Part shown: positions 49,909 to 58,035 of the stretch, piece after piece | How positions within the stretch are numbered: the first letter of the stretch is position 1 | How the letters are laid out: every line of letters starts with the position of its first letter | Assembly (NCBI GenBank): GCA_016926255.1 | Contig: JAFGOY010000002.1 | Span: forward strand, 62,001-126,000 | Length of the DNA: 64,000 bases | Direction: 5' to 3' | Source: Anaerolineae bacterium | GTDB lineage: Bacteria > Chloroflexota > Anaerolineae > Aggregatilineales > UBA3940 | The notes under the pieces: generated by a model | The model's database searches: none | Seen by the model: only the letters and a program-made list of their open reading frames with translations | What the model was told of the DNA's origin: nothing | Made by a program: the position numbers and the translations under genes

Positions 49909-50415
49909 GATTTCTTCCTCCATACTATGTTTACCATAAACACTGCTTCAAATGGATCAGAGTATCTACATGCTCTCAAATGACCTCTGTGTTTGTTCGA
50001 TGAAACCCTCCTTCGCTTCATCTACAACCAATAATCAATTACCAATGAAGCCAATTCCGTTCGAAAGAGATCACTAACTGACCTGCTTTCAGATCGGCGC
50101 GGTTCTGGAGATTATGTCTGGTGGAAGAATAGGGGTGGGATGGTGGACTCGGTTGGTTGAATTCAGATCAAAAGACGAATGACAACCTCGATATAAGTGT
50201 ATGGGACTATACACAGCCACACATACTAATGATAGTATCGAGATCGCCGGGGCGATTTCAACACCCGGCGGATTTATCATCACGTATTGAGTCGAACCGG
50301 GTTGCGTCGAGTCATCACCGCTGATAGGATTGTCATTGGGCCGGACACTTCCAGAACCCTGATACACCTCAAATGGAGCCGTGCCGGTTGAATATTCGTC
50401 AGGAGAGGCGTAGCT
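49909..50415. other. gap with promoters and a decayed coding fragment
   Basis: This gap lies between divergent units (the ABC importer on the minus strand and the FGE lipoproteins on the plus strand), so it must hold their promoters. On the minus strand, bases about 50304-50362 read 'GSGSVRPNDNPISGDDSTQPG', which matches another fragment at 58600-58655 (GSVRPRDYRISGDGPTQTG). No intact gene is seen. Confidence 0.5.
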
Positions 50416-51498
50416 ATGAGATCGAAGCATCTGTCACTGTCAGGGCTTGTGATCGTTACCATCGTTCTGGCGGCCTGCTCGACGGGGGGCGAGGTCACAC
50501 CCAGCGCCGCGCCGACCGATCCCCCCACGGCGACCGCATCGGCGACCGCCACCGCGACGCCGTCGTCCACGCCGACCGTCACCCCGACACCCACCAGCAC
50601 CGCGACGATCACCCCCAGCCCGACGCCAACCCTCGATCCGAAAACGTGGGAGGGCGTCGAGACGAACGACGAATGGACGCCGGTCATCCGCGAGTTCGAC
50701 GGCGTCCCGATGGCACTGGTGCCGCCGGGATCGTTCATCATGGGTACGACGCTTGAACAACATGATTATCTGGTCGAACTTATCGGATACACTCCTGATG
50801 GCTATCTTGACGAACGGCCCGCCGTCAGGCAAGACGTGGAGTTCCCCTTCTGGATAGACTTAACCGAAGTAACTAATGCTCAATTTGCCGACTTTTTAAA
50901 TGAAAACGGCAATCAACAAATCGATATCGAAGAAATCCAATTTGATAATCGCTGGTTAGGTAGTGACAATGGCATTCTTGTTCTGAATGACAATAGATGG
51001 ATTGTTGTTGAAGGATATGAAGATTATCCCGTTGTACTTGTGAATTGGTTTGCAGCACAGGCATTTTGCGTATGGCGCGACGCTCGACTGCCAACAGAGC
51101 TTGAGTGGGAGTATTCCGGGCGTGGCCCTGACGGGTTGACATATTCATGGGGAAATGAATTCGCTCATGGGGGTGTCACAGATGTGTTTTTGGAGCCATT
51201 TGCGGTTGGCAGTAGCAAAGAAGACATTTCATGGGTGGGTGTGTGGGATTTAAGTGGAAATGCGTTGGAGTGGGTTAATTCGATCTCGGCTCCCTATCCA
51301 TACAGCTCGGCTGACGGAAGAGAACTACTCAGCGAAAGCAATTTAGCGACAACCAGAGTAATAAGAAGTTATGGCTATCATGGTGGCGCCCAGGGTGGGG
51401 CACGATTGGCCCGACGACTTGATGGTAGCCCCTGGATACATGAATCTCTGCTGGGCTTCCGCTGCGCACGTGATTTCGATGAAGGTGATGTCCAGTGA
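50416..51498 (+). CDS. FGE-sulfatase-domain lipoprotein 1
   Basis: 360 aa. Lipobox 'IVLAACSTG' (Cys at about 20), then a Thr/Pro/Ala-rich linker (about 25-72, TPTPTSTATITPSPTPT). An FGE-sulfatase (SUMF1-like, C-type-lectin-related) domain follows: 'MALVPPGSFIMGTT', 'FWIDLTEVTNAQFADFLNENG', 'YPVVLVNWFAAQAFCVWRDARLPTELEWEY' and 'LGFRCARDFDEG'. Only the C-terminal RCARDF Cys and one central Cys are present, so formylglycine-generating activity is doubtful and a ligand-binding role more likely. First of three tandem paralogues joined by 4-bp overlaps. Start ATG after GGAGAGGCGTAGCT. Confidence 0.87.
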   Translation: MRSKHLSLSGLVIVTIVLAACSTGGEVTPSAAPTDPPTATASATATATPSSTPTVTPTPTSTATITPSPTPTLDPKTWEGVETNDEWTPVIREFDGVPMALVPPGSFIMGTTLEQHDYLVELIGYTPDGYLDERPAVRQDVEFPFWIDLTEVTNAQFADFLNENGNQQIDIEEIQFDNRWLGSDNGILVLNDNRWIVVEGYEDYPVVLVNWFAAQAFCVWRDARLPTELEWEYSGRGPDGLTYSWGNEFAHGGVTDVFLEPFAVGSSKEDISWVGVWDLSGNALEWVNSISAPYPYSSADGRELLSESNLATTRVIRSYGYHGGAQGGARLARRLDGSPWIHESLLGFRCARDFDEGDVQ

Positions 51499-52559
51499 AA
51501 CCATATCGACTTTTGGCACTTACTCTCGCATTGATTGTACTGTCCGCCTGCTCGATAGGGGCCGATGTCACACCCACCGCCGCGCCGACCGATCTCCCCA
51601 CGGCGACCGCATCATCGACCGCCACCGCGACGCCGTCGTCCACGCCGACCATCACCCCGACCCCGACCAGCACCGCGACGGTCACCCCCAGCCCGACGCC
51701 GACGCTTGATCCGAAAACGTGGGAGGGCGTCGAGACGAACGACGAGTGGACGCCGGTCATCCGCGAGTTCGACGGCGTCCCGATGGCACTGGTGCCGCCG
51801 GGATCGTTCATCATGGGGACGACGCTTGCGCAGTACGATTATCTGGTTGAGTTGGTCGGATATACCCCGCCCGGATACTTGAGTGAGAGACCCGCTGTCA
51901 GGCAAGATGTCGAAAATCCATTCTGGTTAGACGTGACCGAGGTAACCAACGCTGAGTTTGTCGTTTTTCTCAATGAAGAGGGAAACCAACTGGTTGATAT
52001 CAGCGATTGGAACGCTTATCCCTGGTATGGTGGCTTCAACGATCTGCCGATTACGGAACAGGGTGGTATCTGGGTTGTTGAAGATGGTTACGAGGATTAT
52101 CCGGTCATAGCAGTCAATTGGTTTGGTGCTGAAGCCTTTTGCGCGTGGCGGGACGCTCGGCTGCCAACCGAACTTGAGTGGGAATACGCCGGACGCGGGC
52201 CGGACGGGGTAATGTTTGCCTGGGGTAATGATTATGGTGCTGGAGGTGTTCCCCGAGATTTAAGACGTCCGATTCTTTCTGGAGATACCTCCTGGGTAGG
52301 TGTCTGGAACATGAGCGGAAATGCGTGGGAATGGGTTCATACAATCTATGCTGACTATCCGTATGATGCTTCTGATGGAAGAGAGGTGTCCGGGGCTGAA
52401 GAGGTGGTTACAGTAAGAGTGATGCGCAGTCTTGGAACCGGTAGCTACTATAAAGGCAGTTCCAGACTGTCAAATCGCTCCTTAGCGAGTTCCTGGACTG
52501 GAGATCGGCGGCTGGGCTTCCGCTGCGCCCGTGATTTCGATGAAGGGGATTACCAATGA
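51495..52559 (+). CDS. FGE-sulfatase-domain lipoprotein 2
   Basis: 354 aa from a GTG overlapping the previous stop (GTGA). Lipobox 'LIVLSACSIG', the same Thr/Pro linker, then an FGE domain with 'FWLDVTEVTNAEFVVFLNEEG', 'YPVIAVNWFGAEAFCAWRDARLPTELEWEYAGRGPDG', 'WVGVWNMSGNAWEWVHTIYADYP' and 'LGFRCARDFDEGDYQ'. Bases from about 51560 to 51835 are nearly identical to the matching part of copy 1. After residue about 115 the copies diverge strongly and GC falls. Extracytoplasmic, function unknown. Confidence 0.87.
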   Translation: MKPYRLLALTLALIVLSACSIGADVTPTAAPTDLPTATASSTATATPSSTPTITPTPTSTATVTPSPTPTLDPKTWEGVETNDEWTPVIREFDGVPMALVPPGSFIMGTTLAQYDYLVELVGYTPPGYLSERPAVRQDVENPFWLDVTEVTNAEFVVFLNEEGNQLVDISDWNAYPWYGGFNDLPITEQGGIWVVEDGYEDYPVIAVNWFGAEAFCAWRDARLPTELEWEYAGRGPDGVMFAWGNDYGAGGVPRDLRRPILSGDTSWVGVWNMSGNAWEWVHTIYADYPYDASDGREVSGAEEVVTVRVMRSLGTGSYYKGSSRLSNRSLASSWTGDRRLGFRCARDFDEGDYQ

Positions 52560-53632
52560 GACTGCATCGACTTTTCACACCTGTCATCGTTGCTGTGATT
52601 GGTTTGTCCGCCTGCGCGACGGGGGGCGATGTCACATCCAGCGCCGCGCCGACCGATCTCCCGACGGCGACCGCCACCGCGACTCCCACCTCCACCCCAA
52701 CCATCATCCCGACACCCACCATCACCCCGACGGCTACCGCTACCCGCAGCCTGTTGCCAACCCTCGACCCGAAAACATGGGAGGGCGTCGAGACGAATGA
52801 CGAATGGACGCCGGTCATCCGCGAGTTCGACGGCGTCCCGATGGCGCTGGTGCCGCCGGGGTCGTTCATCATGGGTACGACGCTTGCGCAGCATGAATAC
52901 CTTGTCGAACTGACGGGAAGTACTCCAGATGTTTACTTGCCCGAACGTCCCGCTGTCAGGCAGAAGGTTGATTATCCATTCTGGATAGACATGACAGAAG
53001 TGACCAACGCTCAGTTTGCAGTCTTTCTCAATGAAGTGGGCAATCAGACAATCGAGCTTCGTACAGACACATTTTATTTTCCCTGGTATGGTGGATTCAA
53101 CGATCTGCTGCTCACGCAGCAGGGTGACACATGGGTTGTCGAAGAAGGTTATGAGGATTACCCGGTTGTAGCGGTGAACTGGCTTGCTGCCGACGCGTTT
53201 TGCTCATGGCGCAATGCCCGTCTGCCAACCGAGCTGGAATGGGAATATGCCGGGCGTGGGCCTGATAGTTGGATTTATGCCTGGGGTAACGAGTTTATAT
53301 CCGGAAGTGTCGCCAATACTTATTTGGGCCCGGCGGAAATTGGGAGTGGGGCCAGAGATGTCTCCTGGGTGGGCGCATGGGACATGAATGGAAATGCCAA
53401 GGAGTGGGTCTATACAATCTTTGCTCCATATCCATATAATGCCACTGACGGAAGAGAATCTTCTGACAACAGCGATCTGTATACCATGAGAGTCTCCAGA
53501 AGTTATACATATGGGGGCAACTCTCCTGATGCGGCGAGGCTGGCCAGTCGTGGTGGTGCAAGTCCGTCATCACGTGATCAAAGGCTGGGTTTTCGCTGTG
53601 CCCGTGATTTCGATGAAGGGGACTACCAGTGA
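52556..53632 (+). CDS. FGE-sulfatase-domain lipoprotein 3
   Basis: 358 aa from an ATG overlapping the previous stop (ATGA). Lipobox 'VIGLSACATG', a shorter Thr/Pro linker, and an FGE domain with 'FWIDMTEVTNAQFAVFLNEVGNQ', 'YPVVAVNWLAADAFCSWRNARLPTELEWEYAGRG' and 'LGFRCARDFDEGDYQ'. It shares with copies 1 and 2 a near-identical block from 'LDPKTWEGVETNDEW' to 'FIMGTTLAQ'. The last gene of the tandem set; a GGGCACGATAGTCTGTGCCC hairpin and R1 repeats follow. Confidence 0.87.
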   Translation: MRLHRLFTPVIVAVIGLSACATGGDVTSSAAPTDLPTATATATPTSTPTIIPTPTITPTATATRSLLPTLDPKTWEGVETNDEWTPVIREFDGVPMALVPPGSFIMGTTLAQHEYLVELTGSTPDVYLPERPAVRQKVDYPFWIDMTEVTNAQFAVFLNEVGNQTIELRTDTFYFPWYGGFNDLLLTQQGDTWVVEEGYEDYPVVAVNWLAADAFCSWRNARLPTELEWEYAGRGPDSWIYAWGNEFISGSVANTYLGPAEIGSGARDVSWVGAWDMNGNAKEWVYTIFAPYPYNATDGRESSDNSDLYTMRVSRSYTYGGNSPDAARLASRGGASPSSRDQRLGFRCARDFDEGDYQ

Positions 53633-53640
53633 AAAACAGA

Positions 53641-53830
53641 GGGCACGATAGTCTGTGCCCTCATGCTGTCGATTTTGTGCGTGATGGATAACCCCCTTCG
53701 ACGAACCTCCGGTTCGCCACTTCCCCCAGAATTGGGGGAAGTCAGTCGTGGCATAAGGTCGTGATTACAATTCAAGACGATGATCTCCCCCAATACTGGG
53801 GGAGATGGGCGACGCAGTCGGTCAGTGGGG
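53641..53830. repeat. dispersed repeat family R1, copies f and g (facing each other)
   Basis: GAGGGCACGATAGTCTGTGC-CCTC hairpin, then copy f (53691-53745) with stem CGAACC/GGTTCG. Copy g (53779-53832) is in the opposite direction, reading on the minus strand ATAACCCCCACTGACCGAC, then GCGTCGCCCATCTCCCCCAG. The gap between the FGE genes and the NifX-like gene holds nothing else. Confidence 0.65.
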
Positions 53831-53876
53831 GTTATTTGTCGAGCAATAAAGCCCCGAACTTAACTATCCCAACGAT

Positions 53877-54260
53877 CTAATGGTGATGCCCGTGGGCGTG
53901 GTGATCTTCGCTTTCTTTGCAGGGCGCGGTGCCGCTGATCACACCGTCGAAGTAGCAGTCGAGCGCGTTTTGCACGCTGCCGCTGGCCCCGGTCACGGCC
54001 TCGATGCCAACCTGCTGAAAAATATCAATTGCCCGGCGGCCCATCCCCCCGCTGATCATCACATTGGCTTTCTGCTCGTGGATGAAGCCCGGCACCTGTC
54101 CCGGCTGGTGGCTGGCGAAAAACGGGTTGTCGATCAACTCGACAGACTGTACTTCCTTGCCTTCTACTTCGACAATCGCAAAGAACGGGCAGCGCCCGAA
54201 GTGCTGCGCGACCCGGCTGTTGAGTCCGTCGCTGGTGTCTGCTGAAATCGCAATACGCAT
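53877..54260 (-). CDS. NifX/COG1433 (dinitrogenase Fe-Mo cofactor family) protein, His tail
   Basis: The ATG at 54260 follows GAAGGAGACACACAT; upstream frame runs into repeat R2. The 127-aa protein reads 'MRIAISADTSDGLNSRVAQHFGRCPFFAIVEVEG' and 'ANVMISGGMGRRAIDIFQQVGIEAVTGASGSVQNAL', the NifX/NafY/MTH1175 fold that binds Fe-S or Fe-Mo-type clusters. The C-terminus ends SEDHHAHGHHH, a likely metal ligand tail. No nitrogenase is present. It belongs to the PadR-led Fe-S cluster and is its most downstream member. Confidence 0.88.
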   Translation of the reverse strand: MRIAISADTSDGLNSRVAQHFGRCPFFAIVEVEGKEVQSVELIDNPFFASHQPGQVPGFIHEQKANVMISGGMGRRAIDIFQQVGIEAVTGASGSVQNALDCYFDGVISGTAPCKESEDHHAHGHHH

Positions 54261-54313
54261 ATGTGTGTCTCCTTCTAAAATGATGTGGCTCCTGTGTAGA
54301 AAGTGTGAATGAA

Positions 54314-54443
54314 CCCCCTCTAATCTCGCCCTGCTCGATTTTCTCCCCCTTGCAGAGGTGGGGCAATTGCACAGCAATTGCTTGAGCGAATTGGCAAGCC
54401 AATTCGCCGAAGGCTGAACCAGAGGTTCGGCTGAGGGGGTTTT
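54314..54443. repeat. dispersed repeat family R2, copy 3 with three extra hairpins
   Basis: The R2 frame (CCTCTAATCTCGCCCTGCTCG, TTCTCCCCCTTGCAGAGG ... CTGAGGGGGTTTT) is interrupted by three consecutive stems not found in the other copies: GCAATTGC/GCAATTGC, GCGAATTGGC/GCCAATTCGC and CTGAACC/GGTTCGG. It lies between the MIP18 and NifX-like genes of the cluster. Confidence 0.7.
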
Positions 54444-54492
54444 AGCCATATAAATTCACGCTTCCTTATAAAAGAGCCACTGGTGTTCGTAC

Positions 54493-54795
54493 CTACTCTT
54501 CGTTAATCAGCGCGGTGAGTTCCTCCGCGCCGACATATCCATCTACCGTAATCTCCTGAGACTCTACCCCGGAAACCTCTGCTACAGCCAGTTTTATCTG
54601 CTGAACCAGCATCACCGCCAGCGGGCAGACCGGCGACGAGGGGCGGAAGGTGTAGCTCACCCGCCCGCCTTCGCCGACCTCCAGGTTTTCGACCAGACGC
54701 ATACGCACCACGTCGGCACGCGTCTCCGGGTCGATTACCGTACGCAGCCGCTCGATGATCGCTGCTTTCAGCTTTTCGATGTCGTTTTCGCTCAT
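54493..54795 (-). CDS. MIP18/DUF59 family Fe-S assembly-type protein
   Basis: 100 aa. 'IIERLRTVIDPETRADVVRMRLVENLEV', 'VSYTFRPSSPVCPLAVMLVQQIKLAVAEVSGV' is the MIP18/SufT/PaaD domain; the 'SPVCPLA' Cys is the conserved residue of the family. Proteins of this kind help deliver Fe-S clusters and pair with ApbC/Nbp35-type ATPases, which fits the two MinD-like ATPases directly upstream. Its start overlaps the preceding stop by 4 bp. Confidence 0.85.
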   Translation of the reverse strand: MSENDIEKLKAAIIERLRTVIDPETRADVVRMRLVENLEVGEGGRVSYTFRPSSPVCPLAVMLVQQIKLAVAEVSGVESQEITVDGYVGAEELTALINEE

Positions 54796-55697
54796 TCGGC
54801 TAACCCCTCGATGATGTCCGCGACTTCATCCCACACCCGGAGCAGCGCCCGGCTGGCGGGGGCATCCGGCTGGAAATAGGTCACCGGCTGGCCCTGTACC
54901 ATCGCCCCGGTGACGGTCGTATCGAACGGGATGCGCCCCACCACCGGAATCCCCTCCGACTGGCAGAACGTCTCGATCTCCGCCGCGCCTTCCGGGTAGA
55001 TATCGGCCTTGTTGATGCATACCAGCGCCGGAACGTCGAAATGATTGGTCGTTTCGAGCGCCCGGCGCATGTCGTGAACGCCGGACGCGGTCGGCTCGGC
55101 GACAATCAGCGCGAGGTCGGCCCCGGACACCGCCGAAATCACCGGGCAGCCGATACCGGGTGGCCCGTCGACCAGCACCAGATCGTAATCTTCGTCGAGC
55201 GCAAGCAGCCGCGCCTGCTGCTTGACGAGCGTCACCAGCTTGCCGGAGTTCTCCTGCGCCGGGCGCAGCGCCGCATGGAACAGCGGCCCGAACCGGCTCT
55301 CCGAGCGGAACCACTGCCCGACGACCTGATCGTGCAGGCTGATCGCTTCTTCCGGGCACTGGTAGACGCAGGCCGCGCAGCCATCGCAGGCCAGCGGATC
55401 GATCCGGTAGCCGCCTTCGCCATCGTCGAGAACGGCATCGAAGCGGCACACATCCTGGCAGATGCCGCAGGCGTTACACCGATCCTGATCGATGACGGCG
55501 ATCTGCCCGCCCCGGAAATCCTCACGGGAGACGATTTCAGGCGAGAGCACCAGTTCCAGATTCGAGGCGTCGACGTCGGCATCGGCCAGCACGCTGCGGA
55601 AGGGCGATGCTTCCTGCGCGAGCAGGTGGGCGAACGCGGCTGTGACGCTCGTCTTGCCAGTGCCGCCTTTCCCGCTGAGGATGACAAGCTGCTTCAT
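54792..55697 (-). CDS. MinD-superfamily ATPase with inserted ferredoxin domain (second)
   Basis: 301 aa, COG1149 type. Deviant Walker A 'LSGKGGTGKTSVTAAF' at the N-terminus; inserted between strands, two 4Fe-4S motifs 'CNACGICQDVCRFDAV' and 'CDGCAACVYQCPEEAI'. Then 'LVDGPPGIGCPVISAVSGADLALIVAEPT' (Walker B/switch region). Overlaps the paralogue upstream and the MIP18 gene downstream by 4 bp each. Likely an ATP-driven Fe-S carrier or electron-transfer partner for the NifX-like proteins. Exact role unproven. Confidence 0.88.
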   Translation of the reverse strand: MKQLVILSGKGGTGKTSVTAAFAHLLAQEASPFRSVLADADVDASNLELVLSPEIVSREDFRGGQIAVIDQDRCNACGICQDVCRFDAVLDDGEGGYRIDPLACDGCAACVYQCPEEAISLHDQVVGQWFRSESRFGPLFHAALRPAQENSGKLVTLVKQQARLLALDEDYDLVLVDGPPGIGCPVISAVSGADLALIVAEPTASGVHDMRRALETTNHFDVPALVCINKADIYPEGAAEIETFCQSEGIPVVGRIPFDTTVTGAMVQGQPVTYFQPDAPASRALLRVWDEVADIIEGLAE

Positions 55698-56584
55698 GAT
55701 CCCACCCTCTGCCGGACGATCTGCTCGACGATCCGGTCGTGCAGGTCGCGGAACTGATCGCGGTATTCGGGGAAGGCATCGACCAGCGATTCGCCCCGCG
55801 CCAGCGCTTCGGCGATCTGGCGATCCATCGGGATGCGCATCAGGATCGGCACCCCGGCCTCGCGGCAGTAATCGTCAACCCCCGCATCGCCGATCCCGTC
55901 CCGGTTGACGATCACCCCGGCGGGAATATCGATCTCACGGGCCAGTTCGACGGCCAGCCTGAGATCGTGCAGGCCGAACGGCGTCGGCTCGGTGACCAGC
56001 AGCGCGAAGTCGGCTCCCCGCATCGACTCGACGACCGGGCACGATGCCCCCGGAGGCGCATCGAGGATCACGATATCCGTGTCGCTCAGGCCGCGCCATT
56101 TTTTTAATTGGGAAATGACCGGTACGGCCATCGGCTCCCCGACGTTCAGCAAGCCCTGTGCAAAGTCGATTCCGGCGGCGGTCCTGCCGCCGCTCGCTGC
56201 CGGGCCGCCCTCCAGTATTCCCTGCGCTTTCGGCACCTCGCGGATCGCCTTTTGCGGGCAGACCAGCGTACAGCTTCCGCAGCCGTGACACAGTTCGGGA
56301 AAGACAAGCGTCTTCCCGCCGAGCACGACAATCGCGTGGAACTGGCACACGTCGGCGCACTTGCCGCAGCCGTCGCACAGATCGGGATCGACTGCCGGGA
56401 TCAACTGGTTGACCGTCTCCCGGTGTTCGAAGGTCGGGTTCAGGAAGATATGGGCGTTGGGCGCTTCGACGTCACAATCGAGACAGGCGACCGGCTGCCC
56501 GGTCTCCGCCAACGACAGGGCGAGGCCGGTGGCGACGGTCGTTTTGCCGGTGCCGCCTTTTCCACTTGCTACGGCGATGATCAT
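55694..56584 (-). CDS. MinD-superfamily ATPase with inserted ferredoxin domain (first)
   Basis: 296 aa, paralogue of the next gene. 'VASGKGGTGKTTVATGLALSLAE' is the deviant Walker A; 'CDGCGKCADVCQFHAI' and 'CHGCGSCTLVCPQKAI' bind two 4Fe-4S clusters; 'LDAPPGASCPVVESMRGADFALLVTEPT' follows. Paired COG1149 ATPases commonly sit beside COG1433 proteins in anaerobes, and probably work as a heterodimer. The start ATG is 2 bp after the NifX-like stop. Confidence 0.88.
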   Translation of the reverse strand: MIIAVASGKGGTGKTTVATGLALSLAETGQPVACLDCDVEAPNAHIFLNPTFEHRETVNQLIPAVDPDLCDGCGKCADVCQFHAIVVLGGKTLVFPELCHGCGSCTLVCPQKAIREVPKAQGILEGGPAASGGRTAAGIDFAQGLLNVGEPMAVPVISQLKKWRGLSDTDIVILDAPPGASCPVVESMRGADFALLVTEPTPFGLHDLRLAVELAREIDIPAGVIVNRDGIGDAGVDDYCREAGVPILMRIPMDRQIAEALARGESLVDAFPEYRDQFRDLHDRIVEQIVRQRVGS

Positions 56585-56586
56585 TT

Positions 56587-56943
56587 TTAGTGACGTTTGG
56601 GGCCGGTCGGCGCGTTGACCTGTTTGAGCGTCCCTGCGAGGAACCTGTCGAGCAGGTCGGCAGGCGTGCCGCTGTCGGCTTCGTAGGCGCCGATTCCGGC
56701 GGCTTCGAGCGAGGAGTAGGCGTTCGGGCCGAACTTCCCGCTGATGGCCGCTTCGACGCCGCTGCTGGCAAGGAACTGGGCGGCCTGCGGGCCCGCCCCA
56801 CCCCGCGCCGACGCTGCCGGGTTAGCTTTCGCTTCCCATTCGCGTGTGTCGCCGTCGACAAATATAAAGTATTCACAGCGCCCAAAGCGCGGGTTGAACG
56901 GCGTATCGAGTTTGCCGTCGGTCGAAGAAATAGCGATTTTCAT
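56587..56943 (-). CDS. NifX/COG1433 family protein
   Basis: 118 aa. 'MKIAISSTDGKLDTPFNPRFGRCEYFIFVDGDTREWEAKANPA' and 'FLASSGVEAAISGKFGPNAYSSLEAAGIGAYEADSGTPADLLDRFLAGTL' give the NifX-like fold. It differs from the protein at 53877 in lacking a His tail and ending GPKRH. It heads the ATPase part of the cluster and likely binds the same metal cluster as its paralogue. Confidence 0.88.
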   Translation of the reverse strand: MKIAISSTDGKLDTPFNPRFGRCEYFIFVDGDTREWEAKANPAASARGGAGPQAAQFLASSGVEAAISGKFGPNAYSSLEAAGIGAYEADSGTPADLLDRFLAGTLKQVNAPTGPKRH

Positions 56944-56964
56944 GATGTCTCTTTCATTGATCAG

Positions 56965-57117
56965 ATTCCGGGGCGCTGCCCCGTACCCCGCAAACTTTTA
57001 AAAAAGTTTGATCAAAATTCATATTCACCCTTTATCGGGCACAGCCCGATAAAGGGTGATAGAAGGGTTCAGGGAGATTATCTCCCTGATGGGGTGCGGG
57101 GCGAAGCCCCGGATAAT
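56965..57117. repeat. dispersed repeat family R3, copy 3
   Basis: Same order as the copy at 7547: GGGGCGCTGCCCC, GCAAACTTTTAAAAAAGTTT, central stem CCTTTATCGGGC/GCCCGATAAAGG, GGGTTCAGGGAGATTATCTC-CCTGA, GGGGCGAAGCCCC. Within the cluster it separates the DUF5320 gene from the NifX-like gene. Confidence 0.75.
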
Positions 57118-57124
57118 AGTTCCA

Positions 57125-57424
57125 CTAATCCTTGTTTTCGAGTTTATCCAGCCGGTCGTTGATGTTCTTGAGCGCGGCCTGTAAGCCTTCGGCCTGCGCC
57201 CTCAATGCAGAGGCTTCCTCGTCGGGGGATGGAGCCGCTGCCGGGCCGCTGCCCCACCAGCCGCGCCCGCGAAAACCCCAGCCGCGTCCGCCGCCCCAAC
57301 CAAATCCGCGCCCGAAGCCGCGCAATGGGCCGTATCCTGGCCGATCATCCCCGGCGCAGTCACCCGCGCCGCGTCCTGTCATTGGCCCCCTACCCATCGG
57401 ACCTGTTCTATCGCCACCTGGCAT
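57125..57424 (-). CDS. DUF5320-type Gly/Arg-rich small protein
   Basis: The ATG at 57424 follows AAGGAGAAAAAACATC. 99 aa: 'MPGGDRTGPMGRGPMTGRGAG', a Gly/Trp/Arg-rich middle ('RGFGRGFGWGGGRGWGFRG') and a C-terminal short coiled coil ('LRAQAEGLQAALKNINDRLDKLE'). This is the DUF5320 layout, a family almost always found beside COG1433/ferredoxin-MinD genes. Function unknown. Confidence 0.82.
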   Translation of the reverse strand: MPGGDRTGPMGRGPMTGRGAGDCAGDDRPGYGPLRGFGRGFGWGGGRGWGFRGRGWWGSGPAAAPSPDEEASALRAQAEGLQAALKNINDRLDKLENKD

Positions 57425-57477
57425 GATGTTTTTTCTCCTTCTATAACCTTGATGAACCTTAAAATTCGGTAGAACGC

Positions 57478-57535
57478 CCCCCTCTGTCTCCTTCGGAGAC
57501 ATCTCCCCCAAACCTGGGGGCGATCAAGGGTTGGC
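57478..57535 (+). repeat. dispersed repeat family R1, copy h
   Basis: CCCCCCTCTGTCTCCTTCGG-AGACATCTCCCCCA then ACCTGGGGGCGATCAAGG. The stem TGTCTCC/GGAGACA shares no sequence with other copies, although its position and flanks are the same. It lies between the DUF5320 and ferredoxin genes. Confidence 0.65.
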
Positions 57536-57543
57536 TAAGTTAC

Positions 57544-58029
57544 TCAATACCGATTGCGCCGCCGCTGGCGGCCCTGCCGTTGTCTACCCATACCACGCCC
57601 GCGCCCGTCGACCATCCGGCGACCCCGCTGCGATCCATCACGCGGGGGTGTGTTTCGCACAGCCGGGGTGGAGCGGCTGGCCGGTTGAATGTCGACCGAC
57701 CGAGAACGCCGATCCAGCCAGTTGACGCCGATCTCGATCAGACGCGGAGCCGCTTCGATCAAAGCCGCGCCCAGAACAGCACCCAGCGCGGGCACTGCTG
57801 ATGCGCGGTGCGTCTCGATGGCCGTGTTTCTGGCCTGTACCGGGGCCGTCTCGACGACAACCAGCGGCATGATCGCATCCTGCGGGCAGGCGTTTTCACA
57901 GACTCCGCAGTCCGAGCAGAGACTTTCGTTTATCACCGCTTTGTTTTCGATTAGATTGATCGCCTGATCGGGGCAAACGTCGATGCAAGCCCCGCAGCCA
58001 TTACAGGAATCCGGGTCAATGTATCTCAT
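57544..58029 (-). CDS. ferredoxin (2x[4Fe-4S]) with basic C-terminal tail
   Basis: 161 aa. The first 60 residues hold two motifs, 'CNGCGACIDVCPDQAI' and 'CSDCGVCENACPQDAI', for two 4Fe-4S clusters. A short amphipathic helix ('VPALGAVLGAALIEAAPRLIEIGVNWLD') follows, then an Arg/Gly-rich tail ending RQRQGRQRRRNRY. The long basic tail is unusual; it might bind membrane lipid or nucleic acid, which is a guess. It follows the PadR gene after 6 bp and is cotranscribed with the Fe-S cluster. Confidence 0.87.
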   Translation of the reverse strand: MRYIDPDSCNGCGACIDVCPDQAINLIENKAVINESLCSDCGVCENACPQDAIMPLVVVETAPVQARNTAIETHRASAVPALGAVLGAALIEAAPRLIEIGVNWLDRRSRSVDIQPASRSTPAVRNTPPRDGSQRGRRMVDGRGRGMGRQRQGRQRRRNRY

Positions 58030-58035
58030 AATGCA

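Noticed and set aside
50416-53632. Diversity-generating retroelement acting on the FGE-domain genes
   Set aside because: FGE-type domains are known targets of such elements, but no reverse transcriptase, accessory protein or template repeat is seen in the window, and differences are spread over the whole domain.
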